Positions 26,466 through 36,126 are shown, counted from the first letter of the stretch. The stretch: 64,000 nt of DNA from an uncultured Psychroserpens sp. (GCF_947501425.1 NZ_CANMVN010000001.1:434001-498000), one strand, 5' to 3'. Numbers and translations are program-made. The notes: a model not told the origin generated them from the letters alone.

Positions 26466-26510
26466 AAGTCGTTTAATTTCATATTTCCGAAGAAAATAAC
26501 TAAACGACTT
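26466..26510 (-). promoter_or_regulatory. Hairpin in the rpsB-tsf gap
   Basis: AAGTCGTTTA (26466-26475) pairs perfectly with TAAACGACTT (26501-26510) across a 25-base loop, about 20 bases before the tsf ATG. It may attenuate or set the ratio of rpsB to tsf expression; there is no strong U tract. Confidence 0.45.
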
Positions 26511-26532
26511 ATTTATATTGTGTAATTGTTAT

Positions 26533-27348
26533 TTATTCTTCTTCGTTAGTGGCAACTGGTGCTACTACTTCAGCTTTTTTCTCAACTTTTGCTTCAGCTT
26601 TCACTTCTTTTTTCGCTGCTGGTGATTTTTCACTTTTAGCGTCTCTTTCCGCTTTGTCTGATTTTCTTTCAGCTAAACCATCGGCTACCGCTGAAGTTAC
26701 TACTGATAAGATCTTGTCAATTGACTTAGATGCATCATCATTAGCAGGTATCAAGTAATCTACTTCACGTGGATCTGAGTTAGTATCTACCATTGCGAAG
26801 ATTGGAATGTTTAATTTCTGTGCTTCTTTGATAGCGATATGCTCACGCTTGATATCTACAACAAATAAGGCTCCTGGTAAACGTGTCATATCAGAAATAG
26901 AACCTAAGTTCTTTTCTAATTTAGCTCTTTGACGATCAACTTGTAAACGCTCTTTTTTAGATAATGAATTGAACGTACCGTCTTTTTTCATACGATCGAT
27001 CATAGCCATTTTCTTAACAGCTTTTCTAATTGTTACGAAGTTTGTCAACATTCCACCAGGCCATCTTTCAGTGATGTAAGGCATGTTTACAGCACCTGCT
27101 TTTTCAGCAACTATGTCTTTAGCTTGTTTTTTTGTAGCAACAAATAAGATCTTCTTTCCTGATGCTGCAATCTTGTGAAGTGCATCTGAAGTTTCCTGAA
27201 TTTTTGCTGCTGTTTTGTAAAGGTTGATGATATGGATACCGTTACGCTCCATATAAATGTAAGGAGCCATGTTTGGATCCCATTTTCTTGTCAAGTGACC
27301 AAAGTGTACACCTGCTTCAAGTAAATCTTTTACTTCTACTTTTTCCAT
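26533..27348 (-). CDS. rpsB: 30S ribosomal protein S2
   Basis: 271 aa. Core S2 features: LLEAGVHFGHLTRKWDPNMAPYIY, ATKKQAKDI, PYITERWPGGMLTNF and PIFAMVDTNSDPREVDYLIPANDDA. The C-terminal 45 residues are a Lys/Ala/Glu-rich tail (KSEKSPAAKKEVKAEAKVEKK), a common lineage extension. Operon with tsf. Confidence 0.98.
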   Translation of the reverse strand: MEKVEVKDLLEAGVHFGHLTRKWDPNMAPYIYMERNGIHIINLYKTAAKIQETSDALHKIAASGKKILFVATKKQAKDIVAEKAGAVNMPYITERWPGGMLTNFVTIRKAVKKMAMIDRMKKDGTFNSLSKKERLQVDRQRAKLEKNLGSISDMTRLPGALFVVDIKREHIAIKEAQKLNIPIFAMVDTNSDPREVDYLIPANDDASKSIDKILSVVTSAVADGLAERKSDKAERDAKSEKSPAAKKEVKAEAKVEKKAEVVAPVATNEEE

Positions 27349-27665
27349 GTTGTAATTGTTTACGTTCTATTAAATTAGCAATGGTTGAGTGGTTGCTCTC
27401 GATAATCGAGGTTTAATTACTTCTTAAATTATTTCAAAACCTTAAGGTTGTTTTTTTTAAACATTCTCAATGTTTTATCTAAAGTAACTCGCTCGCCTTA
27501 ACCATTTAGATGCTAAACTGTACCTGAACTCGTTTCAGGATTTTTTTAATTGTTGCTGAATGCAAATTCAGCGGTTTTAATTTAAAGCTGTTCTGATGGT
27601 TGACCAGAACAGCTTTGAGATTTTTATATTCCGAAGAAAATTCAGAATAATAAAAAAGGATAGGA
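27349..27665 (-). other. rpsI-rpsB intergenic region with several hairpins
   Basis: No gene. Reading the minus strand, AAAGCTGTTCTG (27584-27595) with CAGAACAGCTTT (27605-27616) is a strong 12-bp stem, probably the rplM-rpsI terminator. Smaller stems follow (GCTGAAT with ATTCAGC; CCTGAA with TTCAGG). Nearer rpsB there is CTCGATTATCGAG. Part of this may be the rpsB leader, which in many bacteria binds S2 for autogenous control. Confidence 0.55.
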
Positions 27666-28052
27666 TTAACGTTTCGAGAACTGGAATTTCTTACGCGCTT
27701 TCTTCTGTCCGAATTTCTTACGCTCAACCATTCTAGGGTCTCTTGTTAATAATCCTTCTGGCTTTAATATTAGTCTGTTTTCTGCATCAAGCTCACACAT
27801 AGCGCGAGATAATGCTAAACGGATCGCTTCGGCTTGGCCTGTAATACCTCCACCGTAAACGTTTACTGTAATATCAAAGTTGCCATCATTGTTAGTCATA
27901 GCTAAAGGTTGGTTTACCTTATACTGCAATGTTGCAGTAGGAAAATAAACCGCCATGTCTTTTTTGTTCACCGTGATGTTCCCTTTTCCTTTGGCAACAT
28001 ACACACGAGCAACAGCCGTCTTTCTACGGCCAATTTTGTGAATTACTTCCAT
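27666..28052 (-). CDS. rpsI: 30S ribosomal protein S9
   Basis: 128 aa. IGRRKTAVARVYVAKGKGNITVNKK at the start and the C-terminal basic tail ERKKFGQKKARKKFQFSKR, which reaches the ribosomal P site, are diagnostic. Its ATG overlaps the rplM stop by one base (TAATG), so the two are translationally coupled. Confidence 0.98.
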   Translation of the reverse strand: MEVIHKIGRRKTAVARVYVAKGKGNITVNKKDMAVYFPTATLQYKVNQPLAMTNNDGNFDITVNVYGGGITGQAEAIRLALSRAMCELDAENRLILKPEGLLTRDPRMVERKKFGQKKARKKFQFSKR

Positions 28053-28507
28053 TAGTTAACTTTGTTTAAGTCTATTGCTTTTGGCTTTTGAGCTTCGTGT
28101 TTGTGCTCAGAACCAACAACAACATTTAAATTACGGAATAAATCTGCACCTAATTTGTTTTTAGGGAGCATTCCTTTTACTGATTTTTCTACGATTCTTG
28201 CAGGATCTTTTCCAAACAATTCATTCGCAGTTAAACTTCTTTGACCACCTGGATAACCTGTGTGACGAATGTACGTTTTGTCATTCCACTTGTTTCCTGA
28301 TAAGTTGATCTTCTCTGCGTTGATAACAATAACGTTATCTCCACAATCAACATGTGGTGTGAAGTTAGGCTTGTGTTTACCTCTTAAAAGTATTGCTACT
28401 TTAGAAGCTAAACGACCTAGCGTTTGATTTTCAGCGTCAACTAAAACCCACTCTTTATTAACAGTAGCTTTGTTTGCTGAAATCGTTTTGTAGCTTAATG
28501 TGTCCAC
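28052..28507 (-). CDS. rplM: 50S ribosomal protein L13
   Basis: 151 aa. I chose the GTG at 28507 ([14 protein letters not shown]), since this N-terminus matches L13 of the group; the frame extends to an ATG at 28534 but that would add nine residues lying in the mRNA leader. Diagnostic parts: [32 protein letters not shown] and [16 protein letters not shown]. Confidence 0.96.
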   Translation of the reverse strand: MDTLSYKTISANKATVNKEWVLVDAENQTLGRLASKVAILLRGKHKPNFTPHVDCGDNVIVINAEKINLSGNKWNDKTYIRHTGYPGGQRSLTANELFGKDPARIVEKSVKGMLPKNKLGADLFRNLNVVVGSEHKHEAQKPKAIDLNKVN

Positions 28508-28579
28508 ACTTATTAATATTAGTTGTCTGTACACGACAGACGGTTAAACTTTCTCTCTCGAAAAGAGTTTGCAAATTTA
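28508..28579 (-). promoter_or_regulatory. rplM promoter and structured leader
   Basis: A -7 box TAAATTTG (28579-28572) fits TAnnTTTG. The predicted leader of about 58 nt contains two hairpins: CTCT-TTTCG-AGAG and GTCTGT-CGTGT-ACAGAC (28541-28525). The second ends about 17 bases before the GTG start, so it could act in autogenous control by L13; this is inference. Confidence 0.5.
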
Positions 28580-28697
28580 CGATTAAATATTTGATTACCA
28601 AATCCTATTTATGCATAATTTTAAGTATTGTATAAATTAGTTTTGTTTTCCTATTCCCTTGGCGATTAAGGAATTCGTTAAATTTTTCTGAAACATC

Positions 28698-28835
28698 ATG
28701 TTAGACTCTAACAATCTGTCTAATTTGAAGTCTTTACAACACGAACTCATCAATCAAATTAATGGGTATGTTCTTATTAATCAGAAACCTGAAAACACAT
28801 TTTTAATTAAAGCAACCTATCGCTTTGTACTTTAA
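28698..28835 (+). CDS. Possible 45-aa protein, unknown
   Basis: A short plus-strand frame from ATG 28698 to TAA 28835 (MLDSNNLSNLKSLQHELINQI...). A box TAGTTTTG at 28638-28645 fits TAnnTTTG and lies about 50 bases upstream. No signal peptide, membrane span or known motif. It fills the gap between rplM and the FISUMP lipoprotein. It could equally be a decayed gene end or chance. Confidence 0.2.
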   Translation: MLDSNNLSNLKSLQHELINQINGYVLINQKPENTFLIKATYRFVL

Positions 28836-28852
28836 ATTGAGATCAATGGCAA

Positions 28853-29548
28853 TTAATCAAGTACACATCGACAAGGTAGTCCATCGTTTTTAGATGCTGT
28901 ACCAGTAGAAGTTTCAGTACCTGAAGACACTTTTAAATAATTAGCTCGAGTATCATCATTGCTGTCTTCTGTGGAAGTAAAAAACCATACATTTTCTCCC
29001 ATTCCTAAGAACCCACCAAAAATATCTCTATTTCCTGATGGAACAACAGAAAGTCCACTACTATTGGATGCATTGTCAGGGGAATTATTCCAACCCGTTG
29101 TAAATTTCATAGCCTCACCAGCAATAGAAGCTCCTCCAAGATTGTTTACAAGGGTATTCCACTCATTAGAAGATGCTACATGCCATCCTTCAGGGCATAA
29201 TTGTTCTGTTTCTATGGCAAACCAATTGTAGAGTTTTCCATGAGCAACCCCAAGTGTAATATCATTATTGTAATAGGACCAAGCACCTTCAGTAGTATTG
29301 ACCCATTCTGTTTGATCTGTAATGTTTGGTATCATAGAGCCGTCATTATATTTAGAAACGTCTAAATTCTGAACAGTCCAACATTGTCCATCAATATTAA
29401 CAGTGCTATAGGTATTGCCATCTACATCAACAATGGAGTCACCACAAGACCAGGCATTTGTAGTATTATTGTCGTCACTATCACTACATGAAAATAAAGC
29501 TAAAGTAGCCATAAAAATGATTGTGAAATATACGGTTTGAGTTTTCAT
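28853..29548 (-). CDS. FISUMP-domain lipoprotein
   Basis: 231 aa. The leader MKTQTVYFTIIFMATLALFSCSDSDD has a lipobox (LFSC) followed by an acidic linker, so it is surface or periplasmic. The rest is the Fibrobacter succinogenes major paralogous domain: VDVDGNTYSTVNIDGQCWTVQNLDVSKYNDG, then PEGWHVASSNEW and the C-terminal GLPCRCV. The domain is common in Bacteroidota surface proteins; its function is unknown, though it resembles C-type-lectin-like sulfatase-modifying folds. Confidence 0.85.
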   Translation of the reverse strand: MKTQTVYFTIIFMATLALFSCSDSDDNNTTNAWSCGDSIVDVDGNTYSTVNIDGQCWTVQNLDVSKYNDGSMIPNITDQTEWVNTTEGAWSYYNNDITLGVAHGKLYNWFAIETEQLCPEGWHVASSNEWNTLVNNLGGASIAGEAMKFTTGWNNSPDNASNSSGLSVVPSGNRDIFGGFLGMGENVWFFTSTEDSNDDTRANYLKVSSGTETSTGTASKNDGLPCRCVLD

Positions 29549-29723
29549 AGTGTGGGGATTTTAAGTTTTAATATTTGCTAAATATAAAAAAAATGATAAC
29601 TCATGTATTAATAAGCAGGTTATATTTAGGTATTACATCTTTAAATGGTAAGATATAATCACTTAATAGCTGTCTGCACTTCGGCATTTAACCTTTTGTA
29701 GTTAGTTTTTTGAAAGACAAAGA

Positions 29724-30686
29724 CTAACTACTAACAGTAGCACGCTGAAGCCTATCATTAATCGATGTTCCTAATCCAACATCAGGACAACGTTCAGCAA
29801 TGATGATGTCTAAATCTTGCTTGTCTAATTGGTGTAAAGCATCATAAAGTTTTGACGCAGCTTCTGATAAATCGTTAGCTTCAGATAATACAATTTGAAA
29901 TGTAATCGCATCGTGTTTATGAGCGTTCTGAAATGCTAAAACACCAATACGTTTATCTTGATGTAATTCAATAGCTTCGGAAATATCAGTCGTCAAGATG
30001 GTTAAGGTTGAAGGTGCATAATGTCTGTCAAGCATACCAGGTGCATCTGGCGCAATCTCTTTCTTATTTTTAATGTCAACAGGACCAACAATCGCTTCAA
30101 TGGCTTCAATGGAAGTGGATCCTAAACGATAGATAACGGGCTCATCGCCTTCAAAACCAATAATTGTAGATTCAATACCGCGTTGACAAGGGCCACCATC
30201 TAAAACCATTTGAATTTTTTCTTTGAAATAGTCGTCGACGTGTTGTGCAGTCGTCGGACTGATACTTCCAAACGGATTGGCGCTTGGTGCAGCCAACGGA
30301 AAATCTAAAGCTTCCAGTAATTCTAATGTGGTTGGGTGATTTGGCACGCGAACAGCAACCGTATCTTTTCCAGCAGTGATCAAATCAGGGATTCTGGAAT
30401 TCTTCTTTAGAACCAAAGTCAGAGGTCCAGGCCAAAACGCATCAGCAAGTTGTGTTGCTTTTTCAGGAACATAACTCACAATATTTTCTAACGCTTCAAC
30501 AGATGGGATATGTACAATCAACGGATTAAAAAACGGACGTTGTTTCGTCTCAAATATACATTTGATCGCTTTTTCAGAATAGATATTTCCTGCTAATCCA
30601 TAGACCGTTTCGGTTGGAATAGCGACCAATTCTTCCGCAGTTAATAAGTCGGCAGCTTTTGATATGTCTTTTGAAATGATACTCAT
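29724..30686 (-). CDS. sua5: Threonylcarbamoyl-AMP synthase (Sua5/YwlC/YrdC)
   Basis: 320 aa. It makes threonylcarbamoyl-AMP for the t6A modification of ANN-decoding tRNAs. The YrdC domain (1-200) shows VAIPTETVYGLAGNIYSE, KQRPFFNPLIVHI and PSANPFGSISPTTAQHV. The C-terminal Sua5 domain (about 225-320) makes it the long form. Divergent from ygiQ. Confidence 0.95.
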   Translation of the reverse strand: MSIISKDISKAADLLTAEELVAIPTETVYGLAGNIYSEKAIKCIFETKQRPFFNPLIVHIPSVEALENIVSYVPEKATQLADAFWPGPLTLVLKKNSRIPDLITAGKDTVAVRVPNHPTTLELLEALDFPLAAPSANPFGSISPTTAQHVDDYFKEKIQMVLDGGPCQRGIESTIIGFEGDEPVIYRLGSTSIEAIEAIVGPVDIKNKKEIAPDAPGMLDRHYAPSTLTILTTDISEAIELHQDKRIGVLAFQNAHKHDAITFQIVLSEANDLSEAASKLYDALHQLDKQDLDIIIAERCPDVGLGTSINDRLQRATVSS

Positions 30687-30777
30687 ATAAGGTTACAATG
30701 TGCAATATTACTTCAAAAAATTAATATAAGTCATATGTTGATATCTCTGATATTGCTAGAAGCACAGCAATTTTAGT

Positions 30778-30785
30778 TACTTTTG
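30778..30785 (+). promoter_or_regulatory. -7 box of ygiQ, near-leaderless
   Basis: TACTTTTG fits TAnnTTTG and ends seven bases before the ygiQ ATG, so transcription would start at or within two bases of the start codon. Confidence 0.45.
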
Positions 30786-30792
30786 CAAAGGT

Positions 30793-32751
30793 ATGAGTGA
30801 ATTAAGACTTTCAGATTGGTTGCCTACTACGAATAAAGAGGTTAAAATTCGTGGATGGGATGCGCTAGATGTTATTTTGTTTAGTGGTGATGCCTATGTA
30901 GATCATCCAACCTTTGGTCCTGCCGTTATCGGACGACTACTTGAAAGTATGGGATTACGTGTGGCTATTGTTCCGCAACCTAATGTGAATGACAATCTTC
31001 AGGATTTTGTAAAACTTGGTGCACCAAAATTATTTTTCGGTGTGACTGGAGGCTGTATGGATCCTATGATTAGCAATTATAACGCTAATAAAAAGCGTCG
31101 TGATAAAGATGCGTATACACCAAATGGTGATATCGGATTTCGACCTGATTATGCTACTACAGTATATTCCAATATTTTAAAAGACAAATGGCCTGATGTG
31201 CCTGTGCTGCTGGGTGGAATTGAAGCCTCATTACGTCGTGTGACGCATTACGATTATTGGAGTGACAAATTAATGCCTACCATTTTAGAAAGCTCGAAAG
31301 CCGATTTGTTAGTGTATGGTATGGGAGAACAGCCTTTAAGAGAGGTTGTTCGTTTAATGCAGAAAGGGGTACCGTTTTCGAGCATTACTACAGTGAAGCA
31401 AACTGCTGTGCTTTTAGATAGAGATGCTAAAATTCCGAAGAATAGTAATTGGGATGATGTGGAAATTGCATCACATGAAGTGTGCTTAAAAGACAAGAAA
31501 AAATACGCGTCTAACTTTAAAATCATTGAGCAGGAATCTAATAAATTGGCAGCGCGACGTATTTTTCAAAACGTTGGAGATAGAACCTTGATGATTAACC
31601 CGCCGTATCCAACCATGACTGAGAAAGAAATTGATGCCTCTTTCGATTTACCTTACACACGATTACCACATCCAAAATATAACAAGCGTGGACCAATTCC
31701 TGCTTATGAAATGATTAAGACTTCTATCAACATTCATCGTGGATGTTTTGGAGGTTGTAGTTTTTGTACTATTTCGGCACATCAAGGAAAATTTATAGCA
31801 AGTCGTAGTAAAGAATCGATATTAAAAGAAGTTGATAAAGTGGCGAATATGCCAGATTTTAAAGGCTATTTATCTGACATTGGTGGACCAAGTGCTAACA
31901 TGTATCAAATGAAAGGGAAAGTCCAATCTATTTGCGACAAGTGTGTGGCGCCTAGTTGTATTTCGCCAGTGATTTGTAGTAATCTAGATACGTCGCACAA
32001 ACCCTTAACCGAATTGTATCAGGCTGTTGATAGTCATCCGAAAGTCAAGAAATCCTTTATTGGTTCTGGAATTCGTCATGACATGCTCGTGCCCGAATTT
32101 AATAAAAATGCAGATCCAAAAGAATTAGATGATTACACCGAAGAAGTGATGACCAAGCATGTGTCTGGGCGACTCAAAGTAGCGCCAGAACATACGAGTG
32201 ATCCTGTATTGAAACTTATGCGGAAACCATCGTTTTCGTATTTCCATAAATTTAAAGAGCGCTTTGACCGAATTAATATTAAGAAAGGCTTAAAACTACA
32301 ATTGATACCTTATTTTATTTCCAATCATCCAGCCTGTGAAGTGGAAGATATGGCCAATCTCGCTGCCGAAACCAAAGATATGGGCTTTCAGTTAGAGCAG
32401 GTACAAGGGTTTACACCAACACCTATGACGGTTGCGACGGTGATTTATTACAGTGGCTATCATCCATATACTTTAAAAAAGGTCAATACGCCAAAAACAC
32501 GTAAAGAAAAAGATGAGCAACATCGTTTTTTCTTCTGGTATAAAAATGAAAACAAGGCCTGGATTAAAAAGACCTTAAATAAACTCGGTCGTCAAGATCT
32601 GTTGGATGTTTTATTACCTAAGAAAGACGAAAAGTGGCGCAAGAACAAACCGAAAGGTGAAGCTAAAAACACCTTTAATGATGCGGTGCCTTTTAATCAG
32701 CGGAAGACTAAGGTGACGTTTAAGAAGGGGAAGAATAAAAAAAGACGATAA
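30793..32751 (+). CDS. ygiQ: YgiQ-family radical SAM protein
   Basis: 652 aa, full length. N-terminal conserved domain (WLPTTNKEVKIRGWDALDVILFSGDAYVDHP), then the radical SAM barrel with the iron-sulfur motif CxxxCxxC at Cys318, Cys322 and Cys325 (HRGCFGGCSFCTI). A further group of cysteines (about 380-400, CDKCVAPSCISPVIC) may hold a second cluster. The C-terminus is Lys-rich. The biochemical role of the family is unsettled. Confidence 0.94.
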   Translation: MSELRLSDWLPTTNKEVKIRGWDALDVILFSGDAYVDHPTFGPAVIGRLLESMGLRVAIVPQPNVNDNLQDFVKLGAPKLFFGVTGGCMDPMISNYNANKKRRDKDAYTPNGDIGFRPDYATTVYSNILKDKWPDVPVLLGGIEASLRRVTHYDYWSDKLMPTILESSKADLLVYGMGEQPLREVVRLMQKGVPFSSITTVKQTAVLLDRDAKIPKNSNWDDVEIASHEVCLKDKKKYASNFKIIEQESNKLAARRIFQNVGDRTLMINPPYPTMTEKEIDASFDLPYTRLPHPKYNKRGPIPAYEMIKTSINIHRGCFGGCSFCTISAHQGKFIASRSKESILKEVDKVANMPDFKGYLSDIGGPSANMYQMKGKVQSICDKCVAPSCISPVICSNLDTSHKPLTELYQAVDSHPKVKKSFIGSGIRHDMLVPEFNKNADPKELDDYTEEVMTKHVSGRLKVAPEHTSDPVLKLMRKPSFSYFHKFKERFDRINIKKGLKLQLIPYFISNHPACEVEDMANLAAETKDMGFQLEQVQGFTPTPMTVATVIYYSGYHPYTLKKVNTPKTRKEKDEQHRFFFWYKNENKAWIKKTLNKLGRQDLLDVLLPKKDEKWRKNKPKGEAKNTFNDAVPFNQRKTKVTFKKGKNKKRR

Positions 32752-32760
32752 TTATTTTAA

Positions 32761-35700
32761 TTAATTTTCTAAAACTTTTACAAATTCTCCAATGACTCTC
32801 ATTTCTTTACTGTTTTCTTTATCAAGAATTATACTTTCAAAACTTTTATCATAAGAGTTAGGTTTCAACATTATAGAATTATGCTGATAGCCTTCTTCTG
32901 TTACAGTTTTATCACTTACATATGTTTTCACAGTAAATGCTGAATTGAAATCTGGGTCATAAGTATCTCTGTTTTCTATGAGAAGAATTTTACCGCTACG
33001 AGAACCTGCATAATACTTTTTGAATATACAAATTGAATTATTGGGAATTACCTTATTCATTGATTCGCCAATTACTTTACAAGCAAAATAATCGTCATTA
33101 GCATATCTTTCAGGAACATTTATTAGCTCATATTCTTTTTCATCTTGCATTTCACTGAAGCTTCCAGCAGCTGCGTAAAAGTCGTATAAAGGAATTCTGA
33201 ATTTAGTTGTTTCTTCAACATTCTCTGTTAATTGTATTTCAGACTTAAGATTTATTTGAGGTAGTTTTTCTCTATTAACAGCAGTTATATAATTATATAA
33301 ATCATCTTTAACCGGTTGTTCTAATTGAAATTTAAAATGAACGACTGGTTTGCCAGACTCAGGCATTTCTGCTTCTTGGATTGAATTTTTTATTATTGAT
33401 GCGTCACCCATGTAATAAAAGTCTGTACCTTCAGCATCTTCTTTTTTTACAAAAAGTAATATGCGTTTAGAATTAATTACATTTTGAATCTCAGGACTAT
33501 TTAATTTTCTATTAGACCTAGATTCCCAGGCAAAAATTGAAGGTGAAATAAAATGGTCGTTGTATTTAATAGTATCATCAATGTCATCTGACTTATGATA
33601 AGTTACAAAACAGGGAGTTACTTCATTTCTGGTTCTGTAACCGTAAACTGTGCTGCTGATATCATTCTCCCAGTTCAATAATCTACAAACATCTTTTCGA
33701 CTATATTTATTAAAAAGCAATAGGCCGTCTTTATAATTTTTTTTGTTAAAAGTACTGTCGAAGGTATATATTGAATAATTTATTGAATCAAGTAGAAAAT
33801 CTTTGAAGATATCATTTTCAAGTAATTTTATAAATTCATGATGGAATTTGAAAGAATTATTTTCCAAGTAGATAACTTTCTTTTCCTTTCTAATAAAACT
33901 AAAATTAATATTAGAAATACTAGATTCTATAGTTTCTGTACTTGGAGTGTAATTATACTTTTTAAAAATTAATTCATTAAGTTGAGAAATGCTTAATTCA
34001 TTATCGCTTAATAATTCCTTTAAAATTAAACTTTCTTCGATTCTTTTAGAATTGTTTATTTCCATTGAAAAAAGTTCTAATAAACTTGATAAATTTTTAT
34101 CTAAAACTTTATCAAAAGTATTATCAACTTTATTAATAAAATTAAAATAAGACTTTGAATAATCAACGAATGAGAATGGGTCTCTTGCATTATTTTTAAC
34201 AAAATCCATCATCATTGGTATTCGACCAAGTCTACTCTTTAAATTATTATAGTCAATCTTTAGGTCTGTAAGCAATTGCATGTTAGCAGAATCAATTGAA
34301 GTGTATATTCTTTCTTTTGTAATTTCATCAAAGTTAATAGTGGATTCGCCGGGTATCATGCTACTGCCTTCAGAAATTAACTTTCTTATTTTGTCCTTAT
34401 TGAAGGAAGTATCTCCATATAAGGCAATAGGAATCAGATAATTGTTTTTGTAATTACCAATAAAATCAATGACTGTTAAATAGTGTTTTTCATTAGTTTT
34501 TCTCAATCCTCTTCCTAATTGCTGAATGAAAATAATAGCAGATTGTGTTGGACGTATCATTACAACTTGATTAATTTTAGGAATATCTATTCCTTCATTA
34601 AATATATCAACAGTAAATATGTAGTCTAATTTTATTGATAAGTTGTTACTCTCTAATTTTTCAATGGCTAATGCTCTTTCTTCTTCTGAACTGTCTCCAG
34701 TCAAAGCAACAGTATTGTAACCTCTTTGATTAAATTTATCAGATAATTCTTTTGCTTCTGCTTTTTTTGAACAAAAAATCAAACCTCTGGTTATCCCATT
34801 ATCGGAACCATAAAATTCAATTTTTTCAATGATTTTTTTTACTCTTTCGTCAGCAGTTAATAACCTAAAGTCAGATTCATTTTCAAGTATTTCATCATTA
34901 ACAGATAAATCTGTAACACCATAGTAGTGAAAAGGAATAAGCATGTCTTCTTCCATAGCTTTACTTAATCTAATTTCATAAGCTATGTTGTGGTCAAATA
35001 GGCTATAAATATCATTTCCATCAGTTCTGTCAGGTGTTGCAGTCATGCCAAGAAGAAACTTTGGTTGGAAATAATCTATTAATCGAATGTATGATTCAGC
35101 TCCAGAGCGATGAGATTCATCGATAATGATATAGTCAAAACAAGCTCTGTCAAATTGTTTTAAATGAGTTGATTTAGATATTGTTTGAACGGTAGAAAAA
35201 ACAAAGTCACAATCTAATTCTCTTTTGTTACCAGAGTACAAACCCATTGTTTTTGTGTTACCAAAAATTATTTGGAACGTCTCCATTGCTTTTTTTGCAA
35301 TGTTTAATCTATGGACTACAAATAAAAGTTTTTTAGGATTAAATGCTTTTGCATCAAAAGCGGCTAAAAATGTTTTTCCTGTACCTGTTGCAGAAATTAT
35401 TAAAGCTTTGTTATTATTTACCCTTATTACCTCTAAGTTTTTCAATGCTTCACTTTGCATTGAGTTAGGAGTTATTTCTAAAGGAAGCTCTTCAGATAAT
35501 TCTTCCTGACTTTTTCTGTAAACGAGATATTGCTTTTTATAAACTTCTTCATATTTTTTTATGTAAGCTTCATTTACAATTTCTCCAACACTAAAATCAC
35601 TCTCAAATTCATTGATTACTTTATTTACAATCGAACTAGAGTTTCTAGCCGAAACTTTCATGTTCCATTCTTTATTTGTCGATAATGCTGATGAGGTTAA

Positions 35701-36126
35701 ATTACTACTTCCAACAATTAAATTATAATATTCAGAATGTTTAAAAATGTAACCTTTAGAATGTGAATTTTCTTTTGTTATTATTTTTAATTCAATGTTT
35801 TTGAATTGTGATAATCTTTTTAAAGCTTCAGGCTGTGTAAAATTAAGATATTGGGAAACAAGAATTTTACCTTTTATTCCATTTTCGTCAAGACTTTTGA
35901 AAGTATTTATTAAAGTAGCTACACCATTTGTGGTAACAAAAGCAACAGATATGTAAAAGCTTTCACAGGTTTCTAATTCCTTTATAATTGTGGATAGTAC
36001 TTTTTTTCTTGGTATTTTCCTATTAACAAGTAATTCAGGTTGAAATAGAGAATCTGATTCTAATGACTTATCAACGAATCCTGTTAGTATACTATCTTTA
36101 AAATTATCGTTAAACGATTTCTCCAT
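32761..36126 (-). CDS. PLD-nuclease / SF2 helicase / DUF3427 / LexA-like peptidase fusion
   Basis: 1121 aa in four parts. (1) Residues about 30-190: phospholipase-D-like nuclease, His122 and Lys124 (HSKGYIF) with GSSNLTSSA. (2) About 220-560: SF2 helicase, Walker A ATGTGKT with Lys251, DESH from Asp336, GMTATPDRTDG and QQLGRGLRKT. (3) About 590-950: DUF3427. (4) About 980-1121: S24/LexA-like peptidase with Ser1022 (IGESMNKV), Lys1067 (FTVKTY) and an Ala987-Gly988 cleavage-like site. The upstream TTG at 36132 is not needed; the ATG is at 36126. It overlaps the NUDIX gene by 17 bases, so the two form one unit. More A/T-rich than its neighbours, which suggests acquisition. Probably defence or DNA-damage related. 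Confidence 0.9.
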   Translation of the reverse strand: MEKSFNDNFKDSILTGFVDKSLESDSLFQPELLVNRKIPRKKVLSTIIKELETCESFYISVAFVTTNGVATLINTFKSLDENGIKGKILVSQYLNFTQPEALKRLSQFKNIELKIITKENSHSKGYIFKHSEYYNLIVGSSNLTSSALSTNKEWNMKVSARNSSSIVNKVINEFESDFSVGEIVNEAYIKKYEEVYKKQYLVYRKSQEELSEELPLEITPNSMQSEALKNLEVIRVNNNKALIISATGTGKTFLAAFDAKAFNPKKLLFVVHRLNIAKKAMETFQIIFGNTKTMGLYSGNKRELDCDFVFSTVQTISKSTHLKQFDRACFDYIIIDESHRSGAESYIRLIDYFQPKFLLGMTATPDRTDGNDIYSLFDHNIAYEIRLSKAMEEDMLIPFHYYGVTDLSVNDEILENESDFRLLTADERVKKIIEKIEFYGSDNGITRGLIFCSKKAEAKELSDKFNQRGYNTVALTGDSSEEERALAIEKLESNNLSIKLDYIFTVDIFNEGIDIPKINQVVMIRPTQSAIIFIQQLGRGLRKTNEKHYLTVIDFIGNYKNNYLIPIALYGDTSFNKDKIRKLISEGSSMIPGESTINFDEITKERIYTSIDSANMQLLTDLKIDYNNLKSRLGRIPMMMDFVKNNARDPFSFVDYSKSYFNFINKVDNTFDKVLDKNLSSLLELFSMEINNSKRIEESLILKELLSDNELSISQLNELIFKKYNYTPSTETIESSISNINFSFIRKEKKVIYLENNSFKFHHEFIKLLENDIFKDFLLDSINYSIYTFDSTFNKKNYKDGLLLFNKYSRKDVCRLLNWENDISSTVYGYRTRNEVTPCFVTYHKSDDIDDTIKYNDHFISPSIFAWESRSNRKLNSPEIQNVINSKRILLFVKKEDAEGTDFYYMGDASIIKNSIQEAEMPESGKPVVHFKFQLEQPVKDDLYNYITAVNREKLPQINLKSEIQLTENVEETTKFRIPLYDFYAAAGSFSEMQDEKEYELINVPERYANDDYFACKVIGESMNKVIPNNSICIFKKYYAGSRSGKILLIENRDTYDPDFNSAFTVKTYVSDKTVTEEGYQHNSIMLKPNSYDKSFESIILDKENSKEMRVIGEFVKVLEN

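Noticed and set aside
26447-26482. Longer N-terminus for EF-Ts
   Set aside because: The extra residues are encoded in a hairpin leader and do not resemble the family; MENTVKITAAEV is the normal head.
29698-29730. Terminator at the end of sua5 (TAGTTAGT/ACTAACTA)
   Set aside because: The stem includes the stop codon and lacks a U tract; too weak to list as a feature.
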